Shown here one piece after another: positions 19,042-28,599 of a stretch of DNA of 34,795 nt. Source of the stretch: an uncultured Granulosicoccaceae bacterium (GTDB taxonomy: Bacteria > Pseudomonadota > Gammaproteobacteria > Granulosicoccales > Granulosicoccaceae); the NCBI GenBank assembly GCA_937928685.1, contig CALGJU010000222.1, positions 1 through 34,795 on the forward strand, in the 5' to 3' direction. The translations under genes and the position numbers were made by a program. The notes beneath the pieces are model-generated. The model searched no databases. It was not told the origin of the DNA and saw nothing but the letters and a program-made list of their open reading frames with translations. Positions within the stretch are counted from its first letter, which is position 1; each line of letters starts with the position of its first letter.

Positions 19042-20637
19042 GTGTACCACTCACTGATGCAAAGCCAGAAGACACAGGGGGAAGACAGACCTCTTCCCCC
19101 TGCTAATGATCAGCTCGCTATTGAGCTAAGAAAAATCTGCAAGCGATTCGGCCAGGTACAGGCCAATCGCAACATCGATTTACAAGTCCAGCCGGGGACC
19201 ATTCACGGTATCGTCGGTGAAAACGGCGCTGGCAAATCCACACTGATGAGTATCTTGTACGGCTTCTATCAAGCTGACAGCGGTGAGATACTTATCAATG
19301 GAAAACCTGCAAAAATTAAAAGCTCCAGAGATGCCATAGATTCGGGCATTGGTATGGTGCACCAGCACTTTATGCTGGTAGAAACATTCACCGTACTCGA
19401 AAACGTATTGCTCGGCGCGGAACAAAGCGCAATGCTGGACAAGAGTGAACGCAATGCTCGCGACGTGTTGGAGCACCTGTCTGAAGAATACCAACTGAGC
19501 GTGCCACTCGATGCGATCACGGGCGAACTGCCGGTGGGTCAGCAGCAACGTACTGAAATTCTAAAGGCGCTTTATCGTAATGCCGAAATATTAATTCTAG
19601 ATGAACCGACCGGTGTACTCACACCGCAGGAAGCTGACCAACTGTTTCGGGTGTTACAGGCACTTAAAGACCGCGGTGTAACTATTATTCTTATAACTCA
19701 TAAACTGCGTGAGATTATGGATATCACTGACAACGTCTCAGTGCTTAGGTTAGGCGAAATAGTTTCAACACAGCGAACCGCTGACACCAGTACCGCCGCA
19801 TTAGCCGAGCTTATGGTCGGCAGAAAGCTTGAAACGCAAAGTTTCGAAAAAGTCGACAACCCCGATGCTGAAAACGGAATTGAAGTACACAACCTGACAG
19901 TCAAGGATGATCGTGGTCTGACTCGCATTGATAACATCAGCTTTAACGTCAAAAGAGGTGAGATTGTCGGCATTGCAGGAGTTGCAGGAAATGGCCAAAG
20001 CACGCTACTGGAAGTGCTAGCCGGCATACAATCTCCGGGCAGTGGTGAATTTGTGATTAACGGCCACAACGTCACACCGGATACAACAATCAGCCCGAAA
20101 GAAATGCGTGAAATTGGCGTACAACACGTACCGGAAGATCGCCTGAGACTCGGATTAATAAAATCTTTCAGCGCAGCAGAATCATCTGTTTTGGGATATC
20201 AGAATCGAAAAAAATTCAATTGGCGTATGTTCCTGAATATAAGAAGCATTCGCGCCGCCTGTAAAAAGTTAATGCAGGCCTTTGACGTACGCCCCCCCGA
20301 TCCGAAATTGAAATCATCCAGTTTTTCAGGTGGCAATCAACAAAAGCTGATACTTGCACGTGAACTTGAACAATCACCATCCGTGTTGTTAGTAGGGCAA
20401 CCCACACGTGGCGTTGATATAGGTGCGATCGAATTAATTCACCAGAAAATCATTGAAATTCGCGATGCTAATTGTGCCGTGTTACTGGTGTCGGTGGAGC
20501 TTGATGAAATCATGACACTCAGCGACCGGATACTCGTTATGTTTGAAGGTCGAATCGTCGGCACGATGAACGGCAGCGATGCCGACAAAACCACCCTCGG
20601 TTTAATGATGGCAAACGCCATGGACAATGCCGCGTGA
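19042..20637 (+). CDS. Nucleoside ABC transporter ATP-binding protein (two ATPase domains)
   Basis: GENGAGKSTLMSILYGFYQ Walker A, EILILDEPTGVLTPQE; second half with FSGGNQQKLILARELEQ. Confidence 0.92.
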   Translation: MYHSLMQSQKTQGEDRPLPPANDQLAIELRKICKRFGQVQANRNIDLQVQPGTIHGIVGENGAGKSTLMSILYGFYQADSGEILINGKPAKIKSSRDAIDSGIGMVHQHFMLVETFTVLENVLLGAEQSAMLDKSERNARDVLEHLSEEYQLSVPLDAITGELPVGQQQRTEILKALYRNAEILILDEPTGVLTPQEADQLFRVLQALKDRGVTIILITHKLREIMDITDNVSVLRLGEIVSTQRTADTSTAALAELMVGRKLETQSFEKVDNPDAENGIEVHNLTVKDDRGLTRIDNISFNVKRGEIVGIAGVAGNGQSTLLEVLAGIQSPGSGEFVINGHNVTPDTTISPKEMREIGVQHVPEDRLRLGLIKSFSAAESSVLGYQNRKKFNWRMFLNIRSIRAACKKLMQAFDVRPPDPKLKSSSFSGGNQQKLILARELEQSPSVLLVGQPTRGVDIGAIELIHQKIIEIRDANCAVLLVSVELDEIMTLSDRILVMFEGRIVGTMNGSDADKTTLGLMMANAMDNAA

Positions 20638-21758
20638 GCACCAGCAACGTTGAGCTACCCGCATGGATCGAAGTTATTTTGATCCCCGTACTAAACATCT
20701 GCCTCGCACTATTCTTTGCAGGGTTAATTATTTTTGCCATTGGTGAGAGCCCGCTGGAAGCAGTAGGCATCATGCTCAATGGTGCATTTGGTTACGATGA
20801 AGGTGTCGGCTACACGCTCTACTACACAACCAACTTTATATTTACCGGCTTAGCCGTCGCTATAGCTTTTCACGCACGTTTATTTAACATTGGCGGTGAA
20901 GGTCAGGCTTACATTGGTGGCCTGGGAGTCGGGCTGGCGTTCTTACTGCTTGACGGTTATCTCCCTACTGTTTTACTGCTTCCCATTGGCATCATCGCCG
21001 CCGCGTTGTTTGGTGCTGCATGGGCTTTTATACCCGCCTGGTTGCAAGCTTATCGCGGTAGTCATATTGTCATCACCACCATCATGTTCAACTTTATCGC
21101 ATCAGCTGTGATGGTTTATCTGCTGGTTAATGTACTGATTAAGCCCGGCAGCATGTCACCGGAGACGCGCGAATTCAGCCAGTCATCATGGATGCCTTTT
21201 ATGCATGAAATGCTCGCTGTTGTCGGCATTGATGTCACACGCACACCGCTCAACCTGTCTTTCATTCTTGCGTTGGTCTGCTGCCTTCTTGTGTGGATAT
21301 ATATCTGGAAAACCCGTTGGGGCTATGCACTCAGAACAGCAGGGCAAAGCGAAGCCGCGGCGGTCTACGCTGGCATTAAGCCGAAAAGAATAATCATCAT
21401 TACCATGTGCATCTCCGGTGCGCTGGCAGGTATGGTGGCCGTCAACGAAGTAATGGGCGTACACCACCGCGTGATACTTAACTTTACTGCAGGCTACGGC
21501 TTCACCGGCATTGCTGTCGCCTTAATGGGACGCAATCACCCGGTGGGAATTATACTGGCGAGTCTGCTGTTCGGTGTGTTGTATCAGGGCGGTGCCGAAC
21601 TCGCATTCGAAATGCCGAAAATTACCCGTGAAATGGTAGTAGCGATACAGGGACTGATTATTCTGTTTTCCGGCGCACTGGCACTGATGTTACGTCCCGC
21701 CATGGTAAAAATATGGCTGGCAATAATGCCTGCACGGGCAGTCGCACAGCATGGATAG
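20634..21758 (+). CDS. Nucleoside ABC transporter permease 1
   Basis: 374 aa multi-TM; FNIGGEGQAYIGGLGVG and FTGIAVALMGRNHPVGIILASLLFGVLYQGG. Overlaps the upstream stop. Confidence 0.9.
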   Translation: MSTSNVELPAWIEVILIPVLNICLALFFAGLIIFAIGESPLEAVGIMLNGAFGYDEGVGYTLYYTTNFIFTGLAVAIAFHARLFNIGGEGQAYIGGLGVGLAFLLLDGYLPTVLLLPIGIIAAALFGAAWAFIPAWLQAYRGSHIVITTIMFNFIASAVMVYLLVNVLIKPGSMSPETREFSQSSWMPFMHEMLAVVGIDVTRTPLNLSFILALVCCLLVWIYIWKTRWGYALRTAGQSEAAAVYAGIKPKRIIIITMCISGALAGMVAVNEVMGVHHRVILNFTAGYGFTGIAVALMGRNHPVGIILASLLFGVLYQGGAELAFEMPKITREMVVAIQGLIILFSGALALMLRPAMVKIWLAIMPARAVAQHG

Positions 21759-22731
21759 CCTACTTAACGCGCAAACTGTGTTGTCGACGCTTGATGCCAC
21801 GTTACGAGTATCAACCCCGCTTATTCTGTGCGCTATGGCGGGTCTGTTCTCTGAGCGCTCAGGCATCATTGATATCAGTCTTGAAGGTAAAATGCTTTTC
21901 GCAGCCTTTGCCGCAGGCGCGGTAGCAGCTGTGACCGGCTCACCGTGGCTGGCACTAGCCGCCGGCATGTTAATCAGCACCGTGCTGTCACTTCTCCATG
22001 GCTTCGCCTGCATCACTACCCGAGGCGATCAGGTCGTCAGCGGCCTAGCAATCAACGTCCTCGCGTCGGGACTCACAATTGTTCTGGGCATCGCATGGTT
22101 CTCGCAAGGCGGTCAGACACCGGCGCTGGCATCTGACGCGCGCTTCATGCCATTGGAATTACCCTTCATTGAACAGATCGGCAATCTTCCGTTTATAGGA
22201 CCCTTCTTGGAGATCGTGATCAGCGGTCACAATCTGCTGGTCTATGTAGCGCTGATCGCAGTTCCCATAACCTGGTGGGTGGTGTATAAAACCCGCTTCG
22301 GTTTGCGTCTGCGAGCAGTGGGAGAAAACCCGTTGGCAGTCGACACGGCTGGCATTTCTGTCAGCCTGCTACGCTACAAGGCTGTGGTAATTGCAGGTGT
22401 GCTATGCGGGATTGCGGGGACCTATCTGGCGATCGCACAAAACGCCGCCTTCGCTCGTGAGATGACCGCAGGACAGGGCTATATTGCACTCGCAGCAATG
22501 ATATTCGGCAAATGGCGACCGGTCCCGGCCCTTCTGGCGTGTTTGATGTTCGGCTTTCTCGATGCAGTCGCTATACGCCTGCAGGGAGTGCCACTGCCTG
22601 GTATTGGCGAGGTGCCAGTGCAGCTCATACAAGCACTGCCCTACCTGCTGACCGTGATCCTGCTGGCCGGATTCATCGGTAAAGCGGTCGCACCAAAAGC
22701 GATTGGAGTACCTTTTGCCAAAGAGCGATGA
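21751..22731 (+). CDS. Nucleoside ABC transporter permease 2
   Basis: 326 aa; LCAMAGLFSERSGIIDISLEGKMLFAAFAAG, typical of the second BMP-system permease. Confidence 0.9.
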   Translation: MDSLLNAQTVLSTLDATLRVSTPLILCAMAGLFSERSGIIDISLEGKMLFAAFAAGAVAAVTGSPWLALAAGMLISTVLSLLHGFACITTRGDQVVSGLAINVLASGLTIVLGIAWFSQGGQTPALASDARFMPLELPFIEQIGNLPFIGPFLEIVISGHNLLVYVALIAVPITWWVVYKTRFGLRLRAVGENPLAVDTAGISVSLLRYKAVVIAGVLCGIAGTYLAIAQNAAFAREMTAGQGYIALAAMIFGKWRPVPALLACLMFGFLDAVAIRLQGVPLPGIGEVPVQLIQALPYLLTVILLAGFIGKAVAPKAIGVPFAKER

Positions 22732-23131
22732 TCCAAACCATGCAGCCCTGATCAGCGCCGCACAACGTGCCATGCACAACGCCTATGCGCCTTATTCCAA
22801 TTTTCAGGTAGGTGCTGCGATCTTAGCTGAAGATGGCAATATCTACGCGGGGTGCAATGTTGAGAACGCCGCTTATCCCGTCGGCTGCTGTGCCGAAGCA
22901 AGTGCCATAAGCGCCATGGTTATGAGTGGGCAGACATCTATCGCAGCAATAGCAGTGGTTGGCGCTGGCGATGAGCTGTGTACCCCGTGTGGCGGTTGTC
23001 GACAACGAATACGGGAATTTTCCAGTGAATCCACACCAATTCTCGTTTGCGATCAAAATGGTCTGCGCCACGAAACAACCTTAGGTGAATTACTGCCCCT
23101 TTCTTTCGGGCCAGACAACCTCCAACCCTAA
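22703..23131 (+). CDS. cdd: Cytidine deaminase
   Basis: AYAPYSNFQVGAAI, GCNVENAAYPVGCCAEASAI, CTPCGGCRQ (zinc ligands). Confidence 0.93.
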   Translation: MEYLLPKSDDPNHAALISAAQRAMHNAYAPYSNFQVGAAILAEDGNIYAGCNVENAAYPVGCCAEASAISAMVMSGQTSIAAIAVVGAGDELCTPCGGCRQRIREFSSESTPILVCDQNGLRHETTLGELLPLSFGPDNLQP

Positions 23132-23276
23132 CCTTTCGATTCCCGTTTGTTATAGCAGAGCTGCTGTCACCTTTTTTGCATGATCGAATACCGAACGCCC
23201 ACAACACCTTGCTTCTACAGCAACCTTGTGGCTTTCGAGTGTTCCTATTCGTAAATGATCAAAAGCATGCACCACT

Positions 23277-23816
23277 ATGAAAGGTATCGTATTTAACTAC
23301 TTAGGTGAAATGGTTGAGGAACAATTTGGCCTTGAAGCCTGGGACTCATTGTTGCAAAAGACCGGGCTTGACGGGCAATTTATAGCGTCTGAAACCTACC
23401 CTGACGAACAACTATTTGCTTTAGTGGCAGCCGCCAATGAAGCGACGGGTATCGAAACCAGGGAACTCATTCGATCTTTTGGTCGATTTATGCTGCCAAA
23501 CTTCAGAAAGCAGAACCCGCAGTTCTTTGAGGGTCATACCGACTTAAAGTCATTTCTGTTAACCGTAGATCGAGTAATCCACGTTGAAGTTCGAAAGCTT
23601 CACCCAGGCGCTGAGTTACCTGAATTTACCTACGATGACGAATCTGATTCAGAATTGACCATGCACTACACTTCTCCAAGAAAGCTGTGCTTTCTGGCCG
23701 AGGGGCTGATCGACGCTTCAGCAGAACATTTCAACACCCGCTACGAACTTGATCACGCACAGTGCATGCATGACGGTGCTGACTATTGCACTTTCAAAAT
23801 CAAAATTCTCACTTAG
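23277..23816 (+). CDS. H-NOX (haem-nitric oxide/oxygen binding) sensor protein
   Basis: MKGIVFNYLGEMVEEQFG... with His at residue 102 (DRVIHVEV), Pro at 115 (GAELP), and Y131-x-S133-x-R135 (HYTSPRKL), all at canonical H-NOX positions. C138, H160, C163, C171 resemble the known H-NOX zinc site. Confidence 0.93.
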   Translation: MKGIVFNYLGEMVEEQFGLEAWDSLLQKTGLDGQFIASETYPDEQLFALVAAANEATGIETRELIRSFGRFMLPNFRKQNPQFFEGHTDLKSFLLTVDRVIHVEVRKLHPGAELPEFTYDDESDSELTMHYTSPRKLCFLAEGLIDASAEHFNTRYELDHAQCMHDGADYCTFKIKILT

Positions 23817-23820
23817 TAAA

Positions 23821-24792
23821 GTGGATATAGAAGTACTTCAACGAGCCTATGAAAGAGAGCGTGAGCGCCGCAAGCAGGCTGAAAAGCTTCTGGAAGAAAA
23901 GTCCAGAGAGTTATACTTGAGTTATGAAGAGCTTGATAACTCTCATCGCCAACTCGAGCAAACTCACGACGATCTGCAAAAGCAACAAACAGAACTGGTT
24001 CAACTGATCAACGCCTATGCATCAGTGACCAATGATCTGCAGCTCGCAGCAGCGCTACAGGCAGATCTCCTACCAGAGCCCATCGTTCTCGATACACACG
24101 CAGCGCGAGGTTATTTCCAACCAGCGCAATACGTAGCAGGCGATGCCTATGACTACTTTATGCTGCCAGACGATGTGTTCGCTTTTTATATCATTGATGT
24201 TGAAGGTCATGGAACAGCGTCCGCGATGACTTCATTTGCTATACACAGCCAGCTAAACCCCAAATATAACGGTATCTGCAGGCGCAATCTCGCGGCACAT
24301 GATAACCACTCAGCGGCGGTATGCGCTACCGTGAGTGATTTAAACAATGCATTTTATCGTCAGAACTCAGCTAGCAAGTACTTCACTATGATTTACGGGC
24401 TGCTCGATCTAAAAACCGGCGAGGTCACCTGGTGTCAGGCCGGGCATCCAGCACCAATTTTCAGCACCAAAAACGGAATTAAGGAAATAGGTGACGGTGG
24501 CTTTCCGGTAGGAACGTTAGAGGATCCCGCCTTCGAAGCTTCCTCTTTTACCTTGCAATCGAAAGATCGTTTAGTGCTTTATTCAGATGGAGCTGTAGAG
24601 TGTTTTTCGAAAGAAAAAGAAATGTTTGGCAAAGCCAGGCTATTTGACCTTTTGGCTCAAAGCAGCAGTGAAGCTCCGGAGCTATGCGTTAACAATATAC
24701 AAAGCTCCTTGCTTGAATGGAATGCCAGCGATCAGTTCGAAGATGATGTCACCATACTCTTTATCGACTATTTAGCGCCACCTTCAGAATAA
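23821..24792 (+). CDS. Coiled-coil + PP2C/SpoIIE (RsbU-like) serine phosphatase
   Basis: ORF open from 23749; GTG start at 23821 proposed, 4 nt after the H-NOX stop. Motifs VAGDAYDYF, IIDVEGHGTASAM, QAGHPAP, LYSDGAVE, DDVTILF; N-terminal coiled coil. Confidence 0.9.
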   Translation: MDIEVLQRAYERERERRKQAEKLLEEKSRELYLSYEELDNSHRQLEQTHDDLQKQQTELVQLINAYASVTNDLQLAAALQADLLPEPIVLDTHAARGYFQPAQYVAGDAYDYFMLPDDVFAFYIIDVEGHGTASAMTSFAIHSQLNPKYNGICRRNLAAHDNHSAAVCATVSDLNNAFYRQNSASKYFTMIYGLLDLKTGEVTWCQAGHPAPIFSTKNGIKEIGDGGFPVGTLEDPAFEASSFTLQSKDRLVLYSDGAVECFSKEKEMFGKARLFDLLAQSSSEAPELCVNNIQSSLLEWNASDQFEDDVTILFIDYLAPPSE

Positions 24793-24878
24793 ATCCGAAC
24801 TTATCCAAATGTTGTGCAGCCCCTGCCGATCTTCAACAGCCTGGCCTGCATTATTCATGAGAATTCCATGTCTAAGAT

Positions 24879-26237
24879 CTAGGATGCTGCTCTTCCAATA
24901 CGCACGATCGGGCCAAATTGTATATACCGTAGTGACTCAAGCACAATCGCATTCGTATTTGCGGTTAGTGCTTTATTGATCTCGCCTGTCGCTTCGTATA
25001 TTCCAGCATACCACCCTTTGTTTTCATCATAGTTCTTGCCGATATAATCAAAAAGCTTGCTGGTGTAGTCGGTGTCGTATAGCGCATACCAGGCTAAAGC
25101 CGCCTTGCTGCTGAGCGTTCGGAACTCAGAAGCATCATCACCTTTCTCAGTCACAGCATTCCAGGCCTTGCCGTCGGCGAAAACCGCGTTGTAAACAAAG
25201 TATGGCGGTTGATCAATATTGTCCTCACTAACAGCGGTCAAGGTACCCGTGTTTTCAAAGCGAGACTGCTGTGCCTGATAGACACCGTATGCCAGTGATC
25301 TTGAATTGCGATCCCACCCGAATTCCAAACCATCCAACACATAAGGTTCAGAGACAATAAAGTTCAATGCATCAAATTTGTCCGGAGTACGGAGATCAGT
25401 GCCCACTGCTACGCCGTCAATCTCTACATATTCAAAATGCCGCTCGTAGTTTACGGCCTCAGACAGATCAAGCCCTGCTAACACTAGTGACTTCGCAGCG
25501 TACTCTTCGTAGCCAAGGCGCCCTTCCTGCAAATACAAAGTGACACCTTCTACATTGACATCAGCTCCCATCATCTCAGCGTTATTTACAATTGCCTGCA
25601 TATCCCAACTAGACAAGACCTGATCAATCAGCTGGGTATACTCCGGGTGCTGCCATACCAACACGTTGAATGGCACCATGATTCTGCCAATATCTATAGC
25701 AGACCACCCTACACCGCGCTCAGTGGTTTGATTGTCATACGTGGTCATAGATGCTGTCGCTGTGCTGTACACCTTATTGGGTAACTTATCTTCAAACAGA
25801 GGCAATGCAGCCATTGTCTTTAATACCTTTGTAAGGCGATTACCGAACTCTGTGTTGTCGATAATTTCTAAATCATAGGCAGAAATCATGGCCAGCAAAT
25901 AAGACGCTGTGTCCCACAGCGTGGCTGCAGTATAGCCATCAACGGAGTTGACGAGACCTGTATCCGCATTGGTATTATTTTCAAAGTACGTCCAGGCTAC
26001 CCTGGCCATTCGCACTTCATCATCTGTCAGCGCGCGCTGCTCACGCAGCGGAATATTTTTTTCTTCAGTCAGATTGATAAGACCAGCCGATGCTATTGCA
26101 CTGTATTCATTCATCACATTGGCCTTTTGTGGCTTCCACTGTTCCAGACCAAACACGGTACCAAACGCCAGTACGATCCCGATCAGGAACACAATACTGC
26201 CACGGGCTTTTTTAAGGTTGTCTTTGAAATGACTCAT
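24879..26237 (-). CDS. DUF3131 domain protein, membrane-anchored
   Basis: N-terminal TM (IVFLIGIVLAFGTVFGL), then ARVAWTYFENNTNADTGLVNSVDGYTAATLWDTASYLLAMISAYDL...LPNKVYSTAT. Overlaps the upstream GT2 gene by 4 nt. Confidence 0.85.
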   Translation of the reverse strand: MSHFKDNLKKARGSIVFLIGIVLAFGTVFGLEQWKPQKANVMNEYSAIASAGLINLTEEKNIPLREQRALTDDEVRMARVAWTYFENNTNADTGLVNSVDGYTAATLWDTASYLLAMISAYDLEIIDNTEFGNRLTKVLKTMAALPLFEDKLPNKVYSTATASMTTYDNQTTERGVGWSAIDIGRIMVPFNVLVWQHPEYTQLIDQVLSSWDMQAIVNNAEMMGADVNVEGVTLYLQEGRLGYEEYAAKSLVLAGLDLSEAVNYERHFEYVEIDGVAVGTDLRTPDKFDALNFIVSEPYVLDGLEFGWDRNSRSLAYGVYQAQQSRFENTGTLTAVSEDNIDQPPYFVYNAVFADGKAWNAVTEKGDDASEFRTLSSKAALAWYALYDTDYTSKLFDYIGKNYDENKGWYAGIYEATGEINKALTANTNAIVLESLRYIQFGPIVRIGRAAS

Positions 26238-28114
26238 GCGGCCTTCCTTATGATCGTATCAGCGACAGGTATTGCACTATCGTTTAACTGTTCAGTATCA
26301 CGTGGCTTCCAGATCGCTGAATAGACCATGCCACTCATCGCGATGACGTTAATCATGCCCCAGAACGTGTTCAGAAACAGTCCATCAAAACCATACGCAG
26401 CGCTGCCGGATATCTGCCTAACCCATGCATAAATTAACGCCCCAAGCGTTAACAGAATGACAAATATCTGTGGCCAGACAAGATGAAGAAATACACCATC
26501 CTGTCTGGATTTCGGTGTAACGGGAAAGCTGATTTTTTTACCACGTATAACGGTCCACAACGCTTTTAAGTTGATCGGGAAAAACGCCAGATAACTAAAT
26601 TTCGATTTAGTTGTCGCAAGCCCCCAGAGTGCCAGCATAGAACCCAGCTCCGTCATAAAAAGAAACGGAAATATGTGCTTATAAAAATCAAGTGAGTAAG
26701 CACTGACCGGAGCGATGGAAAACAGAAGATAAATTATCGGTGCTGCCAAAAACACCACATTCCAGATAGCACCAAAGTATGACCATACGGTTGAACCATA
26801 CAAAATCCGCTGTGGCCAACTCAGGCCTTTTCTAAACAGAAAATCGTCATTCACAGCGATGTCAAGCGTACCACCGGCATACTTAAAGCGCTGAATCGTC
26901 CATGTCAGCAGATCTTGCGGTGACAACATTTTTGATTCTACTTCAGGATGCATCACAGACTTCCACTGTCTGGAGGTATCAGAATGCAGTTCAATAGAAG
27001 TGTATATATCTTCAGACACATGAAACTTGTACGGGGTAAATTCCCGCTCTAGAAACACTTGCTGACCAATGTGCTGCACTACAGAATCGTCTGTGCCTGC
27101 CTCACCTGTCAGTTGTTTTAGCCGGTTGCTTCGTTTATCTGTTTCATTCAGCACTGCACTGCCAAAGTTAGTCAAAGCGGTGCTCATTGTCGCTTCTCTG
27201 CGATGGATCGAACCCGCGCCGCAGCAAAACGATGCATTTGCCCAGTTACGTCGACGCTGGATAACGTCGTAAAACATTTTCGGATCATTAACGAACGGAT
27301 CTTCTCCAACCACAATTTCACCAAAAAACCGGCTAACGACTCTGTCTATGGCTCGACCGGGCGCTCCAAAACGTGTCAATATCTCAGACAGAGGGCGCCC
27401 TTGCGGAAGATCAAAAAACCATTGCGGTGTTTGCACCCACGCCACATTCGGATCTTTAAAGTAGCCGAGCGTATGTTCAAGGATGGTCGGGAACGGACGT
27501 GTGTCAGCATCACAAATAACAATAAAATCACCACTGGTCTGCTCCATCGCATTACGCATATTACCGGCTTTAAAACCGATATTATTATCACGGGTAATAT
27601 AGTTGCAGCCCAATTCGTCTGCCAGAGCTCGCATGGCAGGCCTGTTACCGTCATCGAGTACGTGGATGCGTATATCTATGCTGTGGGGGTAATGAATTTT
27701 TTTTGCGTCTTCAAGGCTTAACCGTACCAGTGAGACGTCTTCATCGTAAGTTGGAAAAAAAACATCCACCAGTATAGGACGTTGAACAAATGACGGTCCC
27801 TCATCTGATACCTGGCATTCACTGATGCAGGCGGGTGCTGATTGCTTTGTGGTATCAGCCACGTGCCAGATATTGAAGACATAAAAGAGCAGACCAATGT
27901 ACGCCCCGGTCTCTGCAATTACCAGAGGCAGCGAAAACCATAACGCCTCAAAATTCAACGAAGAAGTCCACCTCCAGTGGAGATACCATGCCCCAGTAAA
28001 CACCGCAATCAATAAGCAAATCTGACCGATTGCATGAACGGTGGGGTTTATTTCCAGCGGCGGCGGTGGCTTACGATCTTCAAACTTTTTAAAGTAGGGA
28101 ACTGAATTATCCAC
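26234..28114 (-). CDS. Family-2 processive glycosyltransferase, cellulose-synthase-like (BcsA-like, no PilZ)
   Basis: Multi-TM; DVFFPTYDED, HVLDDGNR, CDADTRPFP (DxD), HVSEDIYTSI (TED-like), QRFKYAGG (QxxRW-equivalent). 626 aa with no recognisable C-terminal PilZ domain. Confidence 0.9.
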   Translation of the reverse strand: MDNSVPYFKKFEDRKPPPPLEINPTVHAIGQICLLIAVFTGAWYLHWRWTSSLNFEALWFSLPLVIAETGAYIGLLFYVFNIWHVADTTKQSAPACISECQVSDEGPSFVQRPILVDVFFPTYDEDVSLVRLSLEDAKKIHYPHSIDIRIHVLDDGNRPAMRALADELGCNYITRDNNIGFKAGNMRNAMEQTSGDFIVICDADTRPFPTILEHTLGYFKDPNVAWVQTPQWFFDLPQGRPLSEILTRFGAPGRAIDRVVSRFFGEIVVGEDPFVNDPKMFYDVIQRRRNWANASFCCGAGSIHRREATMSTALTNFGSAVLNETDKRSNRLKQLTGEAGTDDSVVQHIGQQVFLEREFTPYKFHVSEDIYTSIELHSDTSRQWKSVMHPEVESKMLSPQDLLTWTIQRFKYAGGTLDIAVNDDFLFRKGLSWPQRILYGSTVWSYFGAIWNVVFLAAPIIYLLFSIAPVSAYSLDFYKHIFPFLFMTELGSMLALWGLATTKSKFSYLAFFPINLKALWTVIRGKKISFPVTPKSRQDGVFLHLVWPQIFVILLTLGALIYAWVRQISGSAAYGFDGLFLNTFWGMINVIAMSGMVYSAIWKPRDTEQLNDSAIPVADTIIRKAA

Positions 28115-28121
28115 AAGTCAT

Positions 28122-28571
28122 TCACACCGTTGCCGGTGAAAGATCGAAATTCAGCTTATAGATATTCTTACCGTGCGATCTTCTGTAACTGACTTCGTCA
28201 CAAGCTGACTTAATCAACTGAATACCCCAGCCGGACTCCGGAAGGTCAGCAATACTCATGTCAACACCAGGCATTCTAACGTTATCCCTGGCGTATTCAT
28301 TGGCTACTGCACCGTCAATCTCCTGCCCACGATCCGACACGGTCACAGTAAAGGTCGGATCCACAAAGCGGCAATTTAGTTCAATCAAGCCATCTACAGG
28401 AATCCGTTGCGAATAGTTGATTATGTTGTTCAATAACTCCACTACCGCGAGCTCCACTTGATTCAATGAAGTTTCTGCGTCATCACTGGACAACACACAC
28501 AGATGTCGCACCAGCTTTCCCACGTTTGCAATTTCTTTGCAGTCGTACTTTATGGCAATTTTTATATTCAT
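28122..28571 (-). CDS. RsbW-like HATPase (anti-sigma/serine kinase-type) regulator
   Basis: Start at MNIKIAIKYDCKEIANVGKL; N-box-like ELAVVELLNNIINYSQ, VSDRGQEID, ESGWGIQLIKSACDEVSYRR. Confidence 0.85.
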   Translation of the reverse strand: MNIKIAIKYDCKEIANVGKLVRHLCVLSSDDAETSLNQVELAVVELLNNIINYSQRIPVDGLIELNCRFVDPTFTVTVSDRGQEIDGAVANEYARDNVRMPGVDMSIADLPESGWGIQLIKSACDEVSYRRSHGKNIYKLNFDLSPATV

Positions 28572-28599
28572 GGCTACCCCATGGAAACGGAAGGTCGAG

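Noticed and set aside
23140-23185. AGCAG-AG-CTGCT followed by TTTTTT as a terminator after cdd
   Set aside because: The loop would be only 2 nt with a 5-bp stem and the T-run is displaced by several bases; too weak to call.
24793-24878. Terminator between the convergent phosphatase and DUF3131 genes
   Set aside because: No convincing stem-loop with U-tract could be read in this 86-bp gap.
27203-27721. 172-aa plus-strand ORF antisense to the GT2 gene
   Set aside because: No recognisable domain, opposite a well-supported glycosyltransferase CDS; likely a shadow ORF.
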